Below are positions 23,801-38,800 of a DNA stretch of 64,000 nt, piece by piece. Source of the DNA: Helochares maculicollis (lineage: Eukaryota; Arthropoda; Insecta; Coleoptera; Hydrophilidae); contig JAWQRO010000017.1 of assembly GCA_033557835.1 (NCBI GenBank), positions 17,601 to 81,600 of the forward strand. The letters are read 5' to 3'. The notes under the pieces were generated by a model that had not been told where the DNA came from, searched no databases, and saw only the letters and a program-made list of their open reading frames with translations. Position numbers and translations under genes: made by a program. Every line of letters begins with the position of its first letter. Position 1 is the stretch's first letter.

Positions 23801-26800
23801 ACGACATAAAAGTTAATAATAATAAAACTACAAACACTTACATGAGTTTCAAAACTAAAAGCAAAAGTTTTAATGTTCATAATTAACACTAACGTCAATG
23901 CCTATATTCAACACATTAATATATTCATAAGGAATATTCAATTCTTTTTCAGTACATATATGTCATCGGAATATTTTTAATATTTCTTCATGTAATATAC
24001 AATACTTTGTGTTTAAAAATATATATACTTTTAACAAGTCTGGAATATGAAACGCTTGTAAATATTCTTTGCGAAGGCTTGAATTTTAAAAGGTCAATTT
24101 ATAATGGAAGGGTCCAATTTTAGAATATAAATTCATAACTAAAAGATGACATTTAAGATGGTAAAGTCCCACTTCTGGTTTTTAAATTTACACGGTACTA
24201 TTTGATATTGCTTTATTTTCCATGTTTAGCATTTTTGTAAAAAAAATTTATTCCAAAACCTATTAAAATTGAAATTTTTAAAATTATAAAAATAGCATTT
24301 CTGGTGCTCCGATCATGTTAAAAATTTGTATCTTCGAGTTTTTGTGATAATTAAGTTGTGCACGAAACTTGGATAGCTTAATTTTAAAGACTACTTTACT
24401 TGAAAAAATGTCATAACTATGTAGGTAAACGGGTACTTCCGGTGGCCCTACATGCCTCAAAAATTGATACAGATCTAAGTTTTTACGATAATGGCCGTAT
24501 ACCAAATTTCATTTCTCCAGCTCAAACGGCCTGATCGCTATCGTATATATACACAGGCAACATGCTAAAAATGGTCAAAATGGATTCAGGAGCACTCAAA
24601 ACTTGGAGCACAGTCAAAATCTTAAGGTCGAATTTTTTCATGATCCCAATACCTTCCCTTTGCTATACTTCGTATAGTATACGGGAATGTAAAAATAGAA
24701 AGGGCTGACATTTGATTTTTTTAAGATGTGTATTGTGATTAGTAACTTCAATAATCGTGCAATGCAATTTTTGCTATTAATTGCCCGAGTTCTTTTAGAC
24801 GGTGATTTGTTTCTCTTATCCCATAAACCGTTTTATACAATATGAATAACGACCCGAAAACAATATTAGATGACTTAGGAGTCTTTAAGCACAAGTCGCA
24901 CGTGTAATAAAAGAACCTTCTTGAGAAATATGTAGTTTGATGTTCATAAGCAAGTCCTTTGATACAGAAATACAGGTTCTCATTTCTTAAATGTGCAATT
25001 AAAAATAACTGCTGGTTGAATTTGAACTGATAGGATAAAAATTTTACTAGAAGAACGTGAATATTTGTAACCTGCTAACTTTTAGAGATATAAAATCTCA
25101 TGGTTTTATTGGACAAAAGTTTTTAATTTAAAGCTATAGATCATACTAAAAGAAATATTTCACTACGGAACTATAATGGTATAATTTAGAAGAGACATTA
25201 TTTTTGATGAACGGTTAGCAAATCGTTTTGCAAGGACAGAAACAAGTGATAATTGAAAAGTATTAGGTCTGGGAAGTATGGTGGATTTGATGGAATTTTC
25301 CAGCCTAGCTCTACGAGTTTCAGTGAAGTCTCCAAAGCAGCATGTAGGCTGCCATTATCATGAAGCACTATGTTGTCCTTCCTATTGAACTTAGCTAACT
25401 TCTTTTCTTAAAGTGCTGTCTTTCAATTATCCAATTTCGGGCAACATATCTCATAATTAAACCTTTTCTTTTGTCTCCAATGTTCAAATGTATTGGTTGA
25501 AGAATGTCCCACCATTTACACATTTTCTTATTCAGGCTCAAAGTCGATTTAAAAGTAACGGGGGCAGGTTTACGATGCTTACAATATGCCCTTCTACTGT
25601 CGATGATTTGTTAGGTAATCTCATTTTCATCCCCAGTTATCATTGGGTGTAAGAAGGGTCTTATTTTGATACGAGCAAGCAGAAATGTACATCATGGATC
25701 ATTTAAACTCTTCTTACTTATGAGTTGTCACCCAACTCGAACATTTCCACTCTAATCCGAATTTTCGAATATGGCCCGAAATAGTTTGTTGAGCTGAATT
25801 AAGCCCATCAACAATCTCCTATGTTGGGGAAAAAACAACTACTGTACCTCAAAAGAATATGTGTAAAATTTGGTGTAACAGGAACGAACAGAATTTTCGG
25901 GTAGACCTAAAATATCATTTGAAAACGCAATTAAAATTGTTTTACTTATATTTATTTTGCTATGAGTATCAAAAAGAATGATGATTAAATGTAATTCGTT
26001 CATTTTCGAGAAATTACTAATTGTGGTTTTCAGATGACGACATATGGACTAATGTTGCAAAAAGCAAAACACAGTACTGATAAATCACTGGCATTCTAAT
26101 TGTACGGAAAAATACAAAAAATTAATCGAGGTGGAGTTCACTTAATTTCAACTCAATTAACATAGAGTTCTAAGTTTTATGTCTAATACTTAGTTTTATA
26201 AAATCTGCTAGTTCGCTACCATTTCCGTAAACGTATCTAATTATCCATTACTTTGCAACTAAACTACCAATTAATTATTGGTTATACATTTGGGTATTTA
26301 AACAATGAAACAAATAAATTACCAGTTAAATCTGAATGAACATTCAAGCTCGGCTTATTAAATGCGTTCTTTTATCAAATCTAGTAAGAACTACTAGTCA
26401 ACAGCAAAAGTCCTTCCACCCTCATGCAATCAAATTAAAGTTAAAAATAGAATAGTCTTAAAAATATCACATACGGCGATTTTCCAGTGCGTTATTTGTT
26501 TTATTTTCGTATTTACTGGTTCGGACGTTCGTTACTTAAATCATTAGAGCGACTGCACATCTGTAGCTTTTTAAAAAAGAGTAGGTATCGGTTGTCAGTT
26601 TTGTATATTTAGCGATTAACTTTGCTATATTTACTGCTGGTGATTGATCTGACTGATAATTTGCGTTGGCATTCGGTGAAATCAAATATTTACGTTCCTT
26701 CCAGCGAAACGTGCTTTTGATTAGGATACCGAGATTTACGCGGATTCCTGCGTTTCTCCTACAAATTTCAAGTTATTAATCCTCGATTTTCATACAGTAT

Positions 26801-29800
26801 CTGAGCTTGTTTATAAATGTACTTGAATCAATTATCTCGTTACAGAGATATCGTGTATTAATTATTTCATGCAAACTATTTCTTGATTATATTTTGAATG
26901 AGCTTTAAATTATATTCTAGTCAGGCTTCAAATAAGATTTTAGTTAGGCTACCAATAATACTTCACTTAATCTAAAAATAGTTTTGTCATCTATAAACGT
27001 GCAAAATATGGTAAAGTAAAATAATATAAAATATTCGTTTTAATGACTTTAAATTAAATTACGAAATCGACTAGCTCATGAGTATATTGAGAAATGTGTA
27101 TACTGATTGTTAAGTAAATTATGGGCGCAATTTAATAAATGCGCATGAAACAAGTAAAATTATGCTTTAATTAGTTATAGAAACAGAATTCAATTAAAAT
27201 AGAACTGCATATAACTTTTGTTGACACGAGGATTTCAAACGAACTAATATTTCAATTTTATAAGCAGCCGCTAAGAAAGCAAATATGAACGTATTCTTGG
27301 TTATTGTCCAAATTAATGAAAGATTCATTAATTGAAAATTCATGGCAACGAATGAAGCCGTTTTAAAATGTAACTTATATTTCTGTATTCGATCTCATGA
27401 TCTGCTCGCTTTGAGGGCTCCTGTATTAATTTTGGCCATTTTTGGCAGTTCGATCGATTATGTGCTTGTGTGATTGTATGTAGGTAGTGCTCAAAATATT
27501 TAAACAGAAGTAATGGAATTCGGCATACTATTATTATGTCTTAGCCGTAGATCTGTATCAACTTTAGATACCTGTAAGTACTTATTTACCTGTACAGTTT
27601 GCACAATTTTTTTAACAAATTAGTCGATAAAATAGAGCTATCGAGTTGAAAATTTGTACACACAATAACCAATTCAACAGCGTAGGAAACTCTATTTTTA
27701 AATTTAAAGTTTTATATAAAATAGGTAGTTGACTGATGCAAGCAATAAAATAAAATAATTAAGAATTCAGTGGTTGACTCTTCTGTCTCTTTAAATAAAA
27801 TGTATCAATTTTTTTCACATAAAATTTTGGCAATATGTTGCCATTGTCTACAAGGCAAGTGTTGAAGGATATGTAAAACTTGCAAGAATTAATCCGCTAG
27901 TGCTATATTGTACATGTATGTTATACGAGAATGTTGAGTGCCGACTCTCCATATTTTTAAATATGATTTCTGAAAAATTTAGGACCTAACATGTACAAAA
28001 TTATGGGGCATTTGTAAAATATAAATTAACTAAAACCTCTGCTACTTTTGACAAATTGATGAATTTATAGTGAATTATTTAAATCTAATTTTTTATTACT
28101 GAATTTCCCACAATTGTAGTGACTTTGTTGATTCGAGAATATCAGATTTCTCTTCTTGAGTGGAGTTATGACGTAGATACTGTCTCTCAATTGGCCTGGG
28201 ATCAATAAATGGTAAATCGAAATTAAATTACTAAAAATTGCTGCAGACTTTTGAGAATGCCAAAAGTGTTTTAATTTACTCTAGGGCTCTATGTTATTAT
28301 TATTATTATTAGTAAAAAATCTTATAGTTAATGTCAAACATTATTACTTTCTAAAAATAATGCCTAAATGATTTAAATAAATTAATTTAATAAATTAAAT
28401 TTTCTAGGAATTCATGATTTTTAACCATTTTAAAATTTTGTGAAAAAGACTATAAAATGTCCGATTTATCAAAGTAAGTCATCGTCCCCAAAGATCTGCC
28501 TTGAATCTAAAAATCCTACTTTTGTACTACTTTATATATATATATTTGCTTCATTTGGAATAGCAAAAAATCAAAATGGATCTACATAAAAAGGTTAAAG
28601 CCAAATGAATTATACTATGAACATGATGTATTGACAAAACAAAATGGGCAAAGAAATTATTTAGTAGGCTAGTAACTATTATTTATAAACAAAAAAATCA
28701 ACAGAGTTATATTGAAATGTTGGTAAAATCATTTTTAATATAAAATAAATCTATATCGATTTATTTTTCAGCCACATCATCCAATTTAATTTTTCTAATA
28801 AAAAATGTAAACATAATTCAGATGATTAAATAATTATCTGGGGAAATGTTGCAAGTATAATTAAGCGTTCTTACTTTTTAGCGATAAAAAAATTCTTATT
28901 TTTAAATATTTTCATATGACATTTATTTGCGAAAATATTAGTATCATTTTTGCATATTAGAAATTATTTCAGTGGTATATTAAACGTAAAGTTAAATGTT
29001 TCTTACAACTCTATTTTTATGGGAAATATATACTATCGGGATTAACATAAGACCATAGTATATAGCTAATATAAATTACCGCATAAAACGTATGCTTTTT
29101 TAACAACTTAATTTTCAGTAAAAAGACATTATGGTTTCTGTATATTTGCGTTGGCCTTATAATTTTTCTCGCTTCATAATTCGTAAAAAATAAAACTTTT
29201 ACTTAAATCGCAAGATATCAGTAAAGTCTTACTCCGGTTACTCGTTCTCCATTTTTCCTATACCGACGTAAATGTATAGCTTAGGCTCCTCCTGACAACG
29301 CTTACACAAAGTCGAAGGTCTTGGCTTTATATATCAATTTAACACCCTATGGCGTTCAACAAAACACGAGCAACAAAACGTAGCATCGTATATGGAAGTA
29401 ATAATAACAAAACTTGCTTACTTCACCCAGGCGAAGAGAAGAAGAAGCGAACGGATCCAAGGAAACGTAAGGACGCCAGAAAAAAGAGATAAACCGCTGA
29501 TTTGCTATATACTCCAGAAAGAGCGAACTTTTCCGGACCCGAGCTTTTAAAAGGACATCTTATATGCAGTCTACTGGAAAATCCTGCTATTTGTAGGTTT
29601 TTTTTTTGTTACGAAAGTGGATGTGTTCTCTCGGAGATTTGAACACACCTTCAATTGAGCGCGTGAGGACGTCGCAATGAGTATTTAATTGAATTAATAA
29701 TTTTCGCCATATACCGACTAATTGCTTCTCAACTACTTCAAACAATTACACGCCAATATCATTAAATTTAGCATTAAGTTGCCCATAAAAGCCGAAGTTG

Positions 29801-32800
29801 GTCAATGCATAATCGAAATTCTGTCGGTTATTTGATGATTTACTCTCTGAAAATGGGCAAGAGATAAATAGGCGAGAGAAAAAAATCAGGTTCCATATGG
29901 CGCGTTTTTACACTTTACGGCCACAAGGCTTCAAATTTCGCAATTCCAAACTGTTTACGTTCTTTTTGACGTCTAACCGGTTCATTGTGTGGTCCAAAAT
30001 ATTTTTGGATGCACTTGCACTAAAGTTCGTTGACAACAGTAGCGTAGCGAAATTAAAGAAGAGGAAAAGCGAATTCGCTATAATTACCAAGTAATAGATC
30101 AGTTTCAGAACCTTATGTTTTGATGTTTATGGCGCCGGTGGGTCTAAAAATATGCTCATTTTAGTCCTCCTGTCTCTATATTTTATGGTTTTTAAACGTA
30201 AATCATTTTCTGGCTACTGAAGTTATCATACTGGAAAGCAGGGCACTTCTATCTCCGAGCAACTGATTACTTCAAACGCAAACTCTTCCACATTAACGCC
30301 ACTGAAAGCGTTTTATTATTTTTTCTTCTTAAATGAAAACATTATTAATAGGTATTTTAAAACACATGTCTGGTTATTTTTGTGTCTTCTCTTATATAAC
30401 AAGCGTTGTGCCCGTGTGATTTGCAAATTGGCTAAGCGTTTGACTGCGGCAATTAGTTATAGAACGTCATATTCCCTAAAAAAACTGTTTCGCTTTTCTA
30501 GGGGAATGCCGTTCAATGTTTCCTCTTTGAAATCCTTGGTTCCTCTGCACTTTCCTAACCAAGTGCAGTAGGTGCGTTTTGAAATTCGCGCAAGTCCCCG
30601 ACAAGGTTTCGCGCTCATCAACTGTTTTTACTCTTAATTCGAGCACTTCTCGCGGAGATATCGCGTCGCTTGCATCGCTCAATCGAAAACAATACCGCGA
30701 AATTCAAATTTTCTGACATTTCGGCACAAGCCGGAAGCATCTACTGCTTTATCAAAGATCTGCGGCACAATCATTTCAGAGTGAACTTTAAAGTTAGCCC
30801 AGCATTTATCTGTTTCCTTTGGCTAGTGATAATAGTTGATTTCTTTTGCCATAAATGTATATAGCTAAACTTCAACGAGCGTAGGCTACTTTCTTTTATG
30901 CTAAACAAAGTGAGACCAGGTTGAAGTGCTTTTGTTTAAATATTCAAGTACATTTTTAATAAAATTTGTGCTAATTTATCCGTGTGTAATACATGTGGCT
31001 TAATAACCAACAAGAGAGTTCGTTTAAAATTCGCGCTTGTTTGTTTTCTCGCAATAATTAATTCTATTGTTTTAATTGTCAGTCACAGTAAATTAAAGCT
31101 ATTTGCTAGTATACATCAGGAAGTGCCCTTGATCTTATGAATACCTGGAGTTATTTTTAATTGCAGTTTGGTTCCCAGTTTTGACAGGTATAAAGGAACA
31201 GCCGGTTGTTGTGTTTATATTTCAAATCTTTTTAGTCTTTGAAAATGTAAGTTTTTGGTTAGTTTGTAATATTTTAACTCGTTTTGATTGGAACATTTAT
31301 GAATATAACCAAATATTGCTTTGCATTAGAGACTTGTTCTAAATTACTTTTAATAACAAGCAAAAGTCGTTTCGCAGATTACTTTTAGATTAAGAATATC
31401 TTTAAATATAATATATAAAATTAAATGTGGCTGGAGTAAATATAAAACATATGCTGGTGGGCTTTAATTTTTTTACAATATTAGTGTTAGCGGTCGATAT
31501 TTTAAATATTATGATTTATTTATAGGCGGCAAATGATTACAAAATATTTTATTGATTTTGACGGGCTCAGATGATTTACATAGTCAAAAAGTATTTTCCA
31601 CCTTCCTTGTGTTTTTAAAATAAACATCAACTTTATTACCTCGTTATTTGAATAAATATAGTGCAGGGGTATCTGCTGAATACTCTGCTTACTTTACTTT
31701 TCACACTACTGTTTTCGTTTAAGTGGCTAACTTGACTCAAAAATATTAAAAGTGCGTCAGTGATTAAAAATGTTGAATGATATGAAACAGCAGTCGCAGG
31801 ATTGCCCTTGGATTGGCCATAATTTGGCTTGTGTAAAAATCCTTCAGTTGTATTGCAAAGTATTTGATTTGCCCGATCAACAAATTGCTAGGTAAGTCTT
31901 GTATATTATCTATTTAATATGCAATTGTAACTAAGTCCCTTAACATTTGAAATGAAATTGGCTTAATAGGTGTCAATTTAAATTGTGCTCTGAATAGTAG
32001 AAGTATGAATAACATATTTTCAACTTATTATAAATTTATGCCATAAACAAATGGTATAATCCGGAGTGTGTCATTGTTTACTAATCAAAACATTCGCTTG
32101 ATAATTAAATCTAGTTATGTTTACTATTTTTCTGTTTACTTATTTCTTTAACCTAATAATATCATAATTGGAATTATTTAGGAATATTGTATAGAACTAG
32201 TTTTATTATTGCCCATTTTGAAGAGAGACTTATCGTATTTTCTATAATTGCAGTTATTTTCGTATGATTTTTCAACCGTTGACAACAGGTTAGATTCGTA
32301 GAATGTTGAGAAATCTTGCAGCTATCATGCAAGCAAATGCTTTTAATCAACGTTTTAATTTCAAAATGTTTTTTAAATCGGTACAGTAACTAGGATTTTA
32401 TGAATAGTACAATCTAACTAGCAGCGAAATTCTTCTTGTACCAAAATGCTTTTGCATGAATTTAAACCAAAGAAACAAATAAATCGGGTTTAATTAAAAT
32501 CCAAACGCTGAAAGGTTAACAGGCGAACGCACAAGCAGCATGGGCATAATTTACATTGATTTAGAGCGGTGTACACAAATTTGCGCTGCACTAAAATGGG
32601 GGACTCTTGTACGTAAACACAAACATCAAGAAGTTTTGTTTGAACAACCAAAGTTCATATCAACGGACGTGACTAAAATTTGGCGTCAAATCTTAAGTGT
32701 TCTCTGTGTAGTATGTGCATAGGACATGTGGGCGGTCGTTGTGAACCATTTAGTTCTTCGAAAATTACGGCTCGAGACACCATAAAACCAGTGACGAACG

Positions 32801-35800
32801 GGTCTTATTAATAACTGTAAACAAAAGACGCTAATATTAACGTATACATAGGTAATATGAGACCCTGCTGTATATTGCCAATCTTCAGGCTTCACTATGT
32901 AACACTAAAAATATTGAGCAACTATGAATTTTTCGAAATGCTTTCTGACCGACTAGACTTTTGCTATTTAATTTTGGTTTTATAAATGTAATCATTTCCT
33001 TTTACGCTTGCTTTTATTTATCAATTTTGTATACGGATACTCTCTATGGGTCTATTTCGAATGTACTACCTATAGCAAAAGTAAAAGAAATTGTACTCAA
33101 CGCGCTACTGAGGCTACGGTAATGAAATGAATTTGTTTTCTATATCCTATATACACGTTTGTTTGTGGAAATAAAACTTTCTAAAATGGCTTACATTCAG
33201 TAACTAAGGAGAAGAATATTATTTAGTTGCCTCTAAATTTGTCAGGTATAAAATAAAAATCAGATCTGCGCTGCTTGTTTTGCCCATCTGTATTCTTTAA
33301 ACATTGTTTAATTTTCCTTCCGCATTGCCCGAATGCAGTAGATTGTTCTTTTTATTAAAGATATCTACATGGGCTGAACAATCTTTGGCCTGACCGAAAG
33401 ATCGAGCCACAAACAAAGTCTTGTCTTAGAGATCTAACCTTAACTAGAATACTGTCAAAGCCTCATGAGATTTCATCTAATCGTTCTTAAGTTATTACTC
33501 AAAGTGTTAAAAGTTGTGCAAACCGCCCGAAAACAACACAGTCGGCCGGCATTGTTTTAGCCAGTATTTTTTGGGATTTACATGAAAGTATTTTCATTGA
33601 TGTCGAGATCAAAGCCAAGCGCTCTCATTTGGTGATGAAAAATTGTTTTTGACACGAAGACAACGCACCAGCTCATTCAGCTTGATAAATTGTCTGTATT
33701 GTGCTGTTAGCTAGTCCCGTATTCCGTATTCTTCCACCGTATTCACCAGATTTGGCCCTCAGCAAATACCAAACTCAAAAAGTGGCTTTCAGGAAACAGA
33801 TTTCACCCAAAGGAGGAAATCAAGATGATAACAAACGCCTATTTTGAAGACCTCTAAGCTTCACAATATCTAACCGGTATCGAAATTTTGGAGGAACGTT
33901 ACAACAAACTCGTTATTCTAGATGGACATTATCTCGAAGAATAAAGCCATATTTTTATTACAAAAAAACGTTGTTTCATTACTGGGGCAAAGATTTTCCA
34001 GTCTATGAACAGACTTTGCCATTTTGATATTATGTCAAATTCTCTACAATCAAAATAAGTTTTTTTGGTGAGATCAGAACAGTTACAACTCTATAGTTGA
34101 GTATTTTTATATATAAACAATTGGACACTAAAAAATAAAAGTATCACTTCAACTTAAAAACACAAAACTCTTACCTCTCACAATTGCTAGCTGCAATATT
34201 TTAATTTAATTATAATAAAAAATGTTTATCTACTCGATTTTAGTGACACTACAAAACCATTTTTTACACTCTAAACTGCTTAAGTAATTAATAGTACTGA
34301 AAATTGTTGCAAAATAAAAAACATTAATAGTATCGCTTAAGAAGTATTCTCAGTACTACACCAGAATTTGCTTTTTTTTAGTTTCGCTCTCCATTGGACA
34401 TAAATGTTACAGAAAAAATATTCCACATTTACACTTTTTCATTCCCTTCAACTATACGCGGTATATTGAAGGGGAGAAATTGTGATCATTATTGTCGAAG
34501 CTTCACAATTTGAAGGCCTCTGAATCTATTTTAATCGTGATGAGGTTTCAGTGTTTGAACATAAAGGATAATCGATAATGTTAGACTATTAAATTTGCCG
34601 TAAGGCTATTGTAGAAATATAATAGATGCTCAAGTTTGTTTAGTTGACTACTCGTTCAAACCTGGCTATCGAGTTGTAATGTTGTTCACATCCTAAATAC
34701 CGTCAGAAATTAGCAGATCTAAAATTTCGACCCGATTTGAGCATTGAAACTTAAATACTTAGTTTTACATTTTGGAAACTATAAATGAACCCATAAATAC
34801 AGTGCATATGCGCTGAAAATTGTAAAACCGGTCAGCGCAGCTGAAAGAGAGAGCACACTTTCATAAAATAACTGCATGGCCGAAAACGCTTTTGCTTCGC
34901 TTACTGCATATTCGCTTGCCAGTAAGGATGTATCAAAAAATGAGCGCGATAAAACTCAGTTTTTGTTGCGTTTTCAAACAGCCTAAGAAAGCATCGAAAG
35001 CTGCTTCACATTTGTGATTGATTTGATAAAAAATCCATTGTTTTGAACAATTCTCAAATACTCAGACAATTTGAAGTGATATTTGATACTCTAAATGCTA
35101 TATAAACGAGGTAAATCAAACTCAAATCGGCAATTAAGTCTTTTACATAATTTTAATTATAAGCTCATAAAGGTTTAGTGCCCATTTTTTCAATGCTTGG
35201 AAAATTTATAAATTAAACTTAACATAGAGTAATCCGAAGATCTATAGATAGGTAATAGTATTGTTTTACATGTAATAAGTCTCCTCTTGAGAAATTTTGG
35301 TTTAGTTCGCTGTTGCTTTGTCTATTCTCAATTATCAACAAAATGGAAGCACGCCTAGCTAATGTTTATGATATGATGATACAAAATACAAAAAAATGTT
35401 TAATGATCATTTTGTGCTCAGACTTGAAAATATAATTAAAAATGACAATCGTGTTTATTTAAGTATGATAATATAACATATATTCCAGATAAACTGTGCG
35501 TTAAGGAATAAATAAGCTTCAAAGTAATATTGATAAATGAAATAAAAACTTTTAGATTTTAATTTTGTTAAACTTTTTTATTCAATGTACGAACGAAGTG
35601 AGCGCATTTGTAGTAAACGACTTCTTTTAGCGACAAATCTGATACCTCAAGTTCTCAATAGCGACAGAAATACATTGTTGTGCAGAAAATTAGTGTCTTA
35701 GGGGTTCTACTGTAATGAAAGTGTTGTAAATAATATGCTCATTTTTAGAAAATATGGTCTCTCTCTCTCATTGAAAGAAATACCTAATATTGTCTAGACT

Positions 35801-38800
35801 ACCTGGCAACAAATCTCATTGATAGAGTTCTGAGTTTATCATAGATGCAAAATTTTGAGCAGCACATTGTAACATGAATAATTTCATGGAATATATTAGT
35901 ATCCCATGCAAACTACCACTAGAAATATAATAATCAGAACTATTTTAAAACCGATTTATTATTGTAATTGTTCTGAGTTTTGATTTTTTTGGCTTTGAAG
36001 TCATGTTAATAGAAATTTAGCTCTTTAATCCTTGCAAACACACCTGTTACACATTAAGCAGCAGTTTCTTGTTCTTTTATCAGTTTTTTATATAACTAAT
36101 ACCCCAACGACCATTTCCAGTTCTTTTCTTTTAGGAACTGGAGCACCACTTTCTTGACTTAGATCCAATGACATTAATACCGAGTATAAACTTACAGTTT
36201 GATTTTGCTTCAAAATTGTTCATGTCTAAAACAAGATTAGGCCGGAAATTTCATATATTTTTTTGCATTATTTGTACTAAGCGATGATTTAAGCCACCAT
36301 GTTTCCCAACAGCCCTGCGAGAGTTTCACAAGGCATATGAAAGCAATTTAGTAACAACAGTTTGTAGAAATATTCCAATGTTATTATTATTGGCTATCAA
36401 ATTTTAATGTAGTTATTTTTACTACTGTATGATCTCAACATAGGCTTATTAAAATGACATTGCACATGCAGAAATTCAGGAGCTTTGGCATACATTTATA
36501 TTTCTCGTGTGGACTGGTGGGTTAACGGGACCCAATGCAAGCAAATGGTTCGTCAAAAACATAGTTCAGAACTTAGATACTCATACTGTAGTTTAATTCC
36601 TATGAATTTCAAATAATACGTGCAATGGGAAAATTGGAAGTTTATTTACCCACTCCCGGAGAGGTACACTAAAAAGGCATTGAAAAGCATACAAATAATG
36701 AAAACATAAAATTTAAGTTATTTTTATTACATAAACATATAAATTCGATGGTTCTTTCCTGCTACACTTGTGTATAAACGAGAATGCTCACTGGAGATAT
36801 TAGTTTCACGGATGAAGTGAATTGATTGTTTAGTAACTGATTTAATTCCGAAATGAAGCCATACTGCTAACTCTTTTAAGCTATGCCAACACCGTTTAGC
36901 GATTTTGTGGCAACAAGAGTTAAACGACATTTACCTTTTTATTATATACGAACTGCTGAAAGTGAATGTTGCTTTTTCTTTTCATTTAAATTTTCCAGAC
37001 ACCGCACAACAACTTTGCTGAATATTGATCTCAAATAATGGAAGTTCATCTACAATTATTAGAAACTGTAAAGAGTTATAAAGAGCGTAGCTTATTAGGA
37101 ACGGCTAAGACAGTTATTTACGCAAATGCATGTGTGCAGGCAATTTTTATTTTTCCCACGGCTAACATTTCGAATCTGTTTCTTGCTAAACGTTTTATGT
37201 CCTGCAACTAACAAACTATTATCAGAGTAAACATTCTTTTGGCAACTCAGAAACATTTACACAGAGTATATACATAAGTATATACAGATACTCCACGTGT
37301 GAAAACATCAATGATCAAATTTTATTATTGTGTTTTTTGCCTGAAAAAATGCATTTAATGACTGTGTAATTAATAAAATTTGTTTGACGTCAACAAAGAT
37401 GATTTGATGCAATACATTTTTCAGTAACTGGCATATTTTTATGAAAGAACAAAAATAGCAGTAAGCATTTAAATTTACTTTTTAGTTAGTCAGGGTTCGT
37501 TAACGAAGTTGTAGATACACTATTTTATTCTATTTTAAAAACCCACGCCAAGAAGATTAATATTCGCAATAAAAACCAGCAAATAAAACGCAACAAATTG
37601 GTTGTAATTTGTTCGAATACCTTTCTAAATCAGAACATTAATTTGTGTTTACAGTGCTGTATGACTATAATAAACCTCGTAATAGTTAGTTTAGTGTCTT
37701 GACAGTAGTGTAAATTAATGTTTTACAGAATAGTAACTTTAATGATATGCAACCAAAGAAAGTGATGGATGTGCAATAAAATTGTTCTTCTGGACTTATG
37801 TAAGCAACGATTCGAAATCGATCAAGAAACTCTCCCCTTTCACATGTACGTTTACACGTAATGATTCTATGATTGTATCGAGAGATAAGAAATGCACAAA
37901 CTCCAAATCGATTCTTATCAATGTAGTTTTTTAAAGGTACTTTGTTACTTTGTCATAGATAACATCGCAAAAGGGCGGAAAAACGGCAAAGCCCTACATT
38001 TTAGGCTCATTAACAATAATATCCAAAAATGCAGAGACAATCACATTTGATTTCATTAAAATGTTCTAAGATTTACAAATAAAAAAACTTTCCAGCTTTA
38101 TCATGTCTCGCTAAACTATAAAAAAACATTATTCTTTACTTTTTGTAACTCACAAAAGAACTTATTTCAATGTGTTAGAAATTACTACTGTTAGTCTACC
38201 CATTATATTTGTCTTCTTGTTACTCTACTTTTTCTCTAGCTATACCCTCAACAAGACTAAACATATCCTGCAAACAAACGGACAGTCACAGATAAACGAC
38301 TACCATTCTTTGTGTCCAAAAGGCAGACGAAGTAAACAATACCATCTTGACAAACATTTACAAATTTTCCTGTGAGTTTTAAAAACCCTATTTATCAAAT
38401 CCAGACACAAAAACGGAATAAATTCCTTTGTATTAGCGTTAAATTTTTAAATGGGTCTCCTCATAAACGAATGAATATCAATGTCAAAGTCTGTGGTAAA
38501 TTTTAAACGAAATGTATGCTGCGAGAAATAGGGAAATATGTTGGTCACGTTCCATTTACTCAAAGAATTCAAACCGCGCTTCCATCCACAACTGCAGCGA
38601 CCTGAAAGTTTACTTAGAGGAAAATGGAAAATTAAATTTTTCCGCGTACGTTTCACCACTTTTCTCAAACAGGCAAACAAATAGTGGAAAAGAAGGAAAT
38701 TGATTCGAATGGTATTGCAGTTTCAAAACTCCATATCCTTAGATTGGTACATGTACGTTACTTTGGTTGCCTGCGCTGCAGGATATTCTTAGCTTTACCA

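Noticed and set aside
24663..24677. Resemblance of the hairpin region to a recombinase site
   Set aside because: Only a short shared core; flanking arms do not match and context is a dispersed repeat.
26972..26981. CTAAAAATAG, a perfect MEF2 site near a muscle gene
   Set aside because: In DNA this AT-rich dozens of matches to YTAWWWWTAR are expected by chance; not informative alone.
38172..38375. Frame with a hydrophobic start
   Set aside because: Initiates at a non-ATG codon and has no further support.
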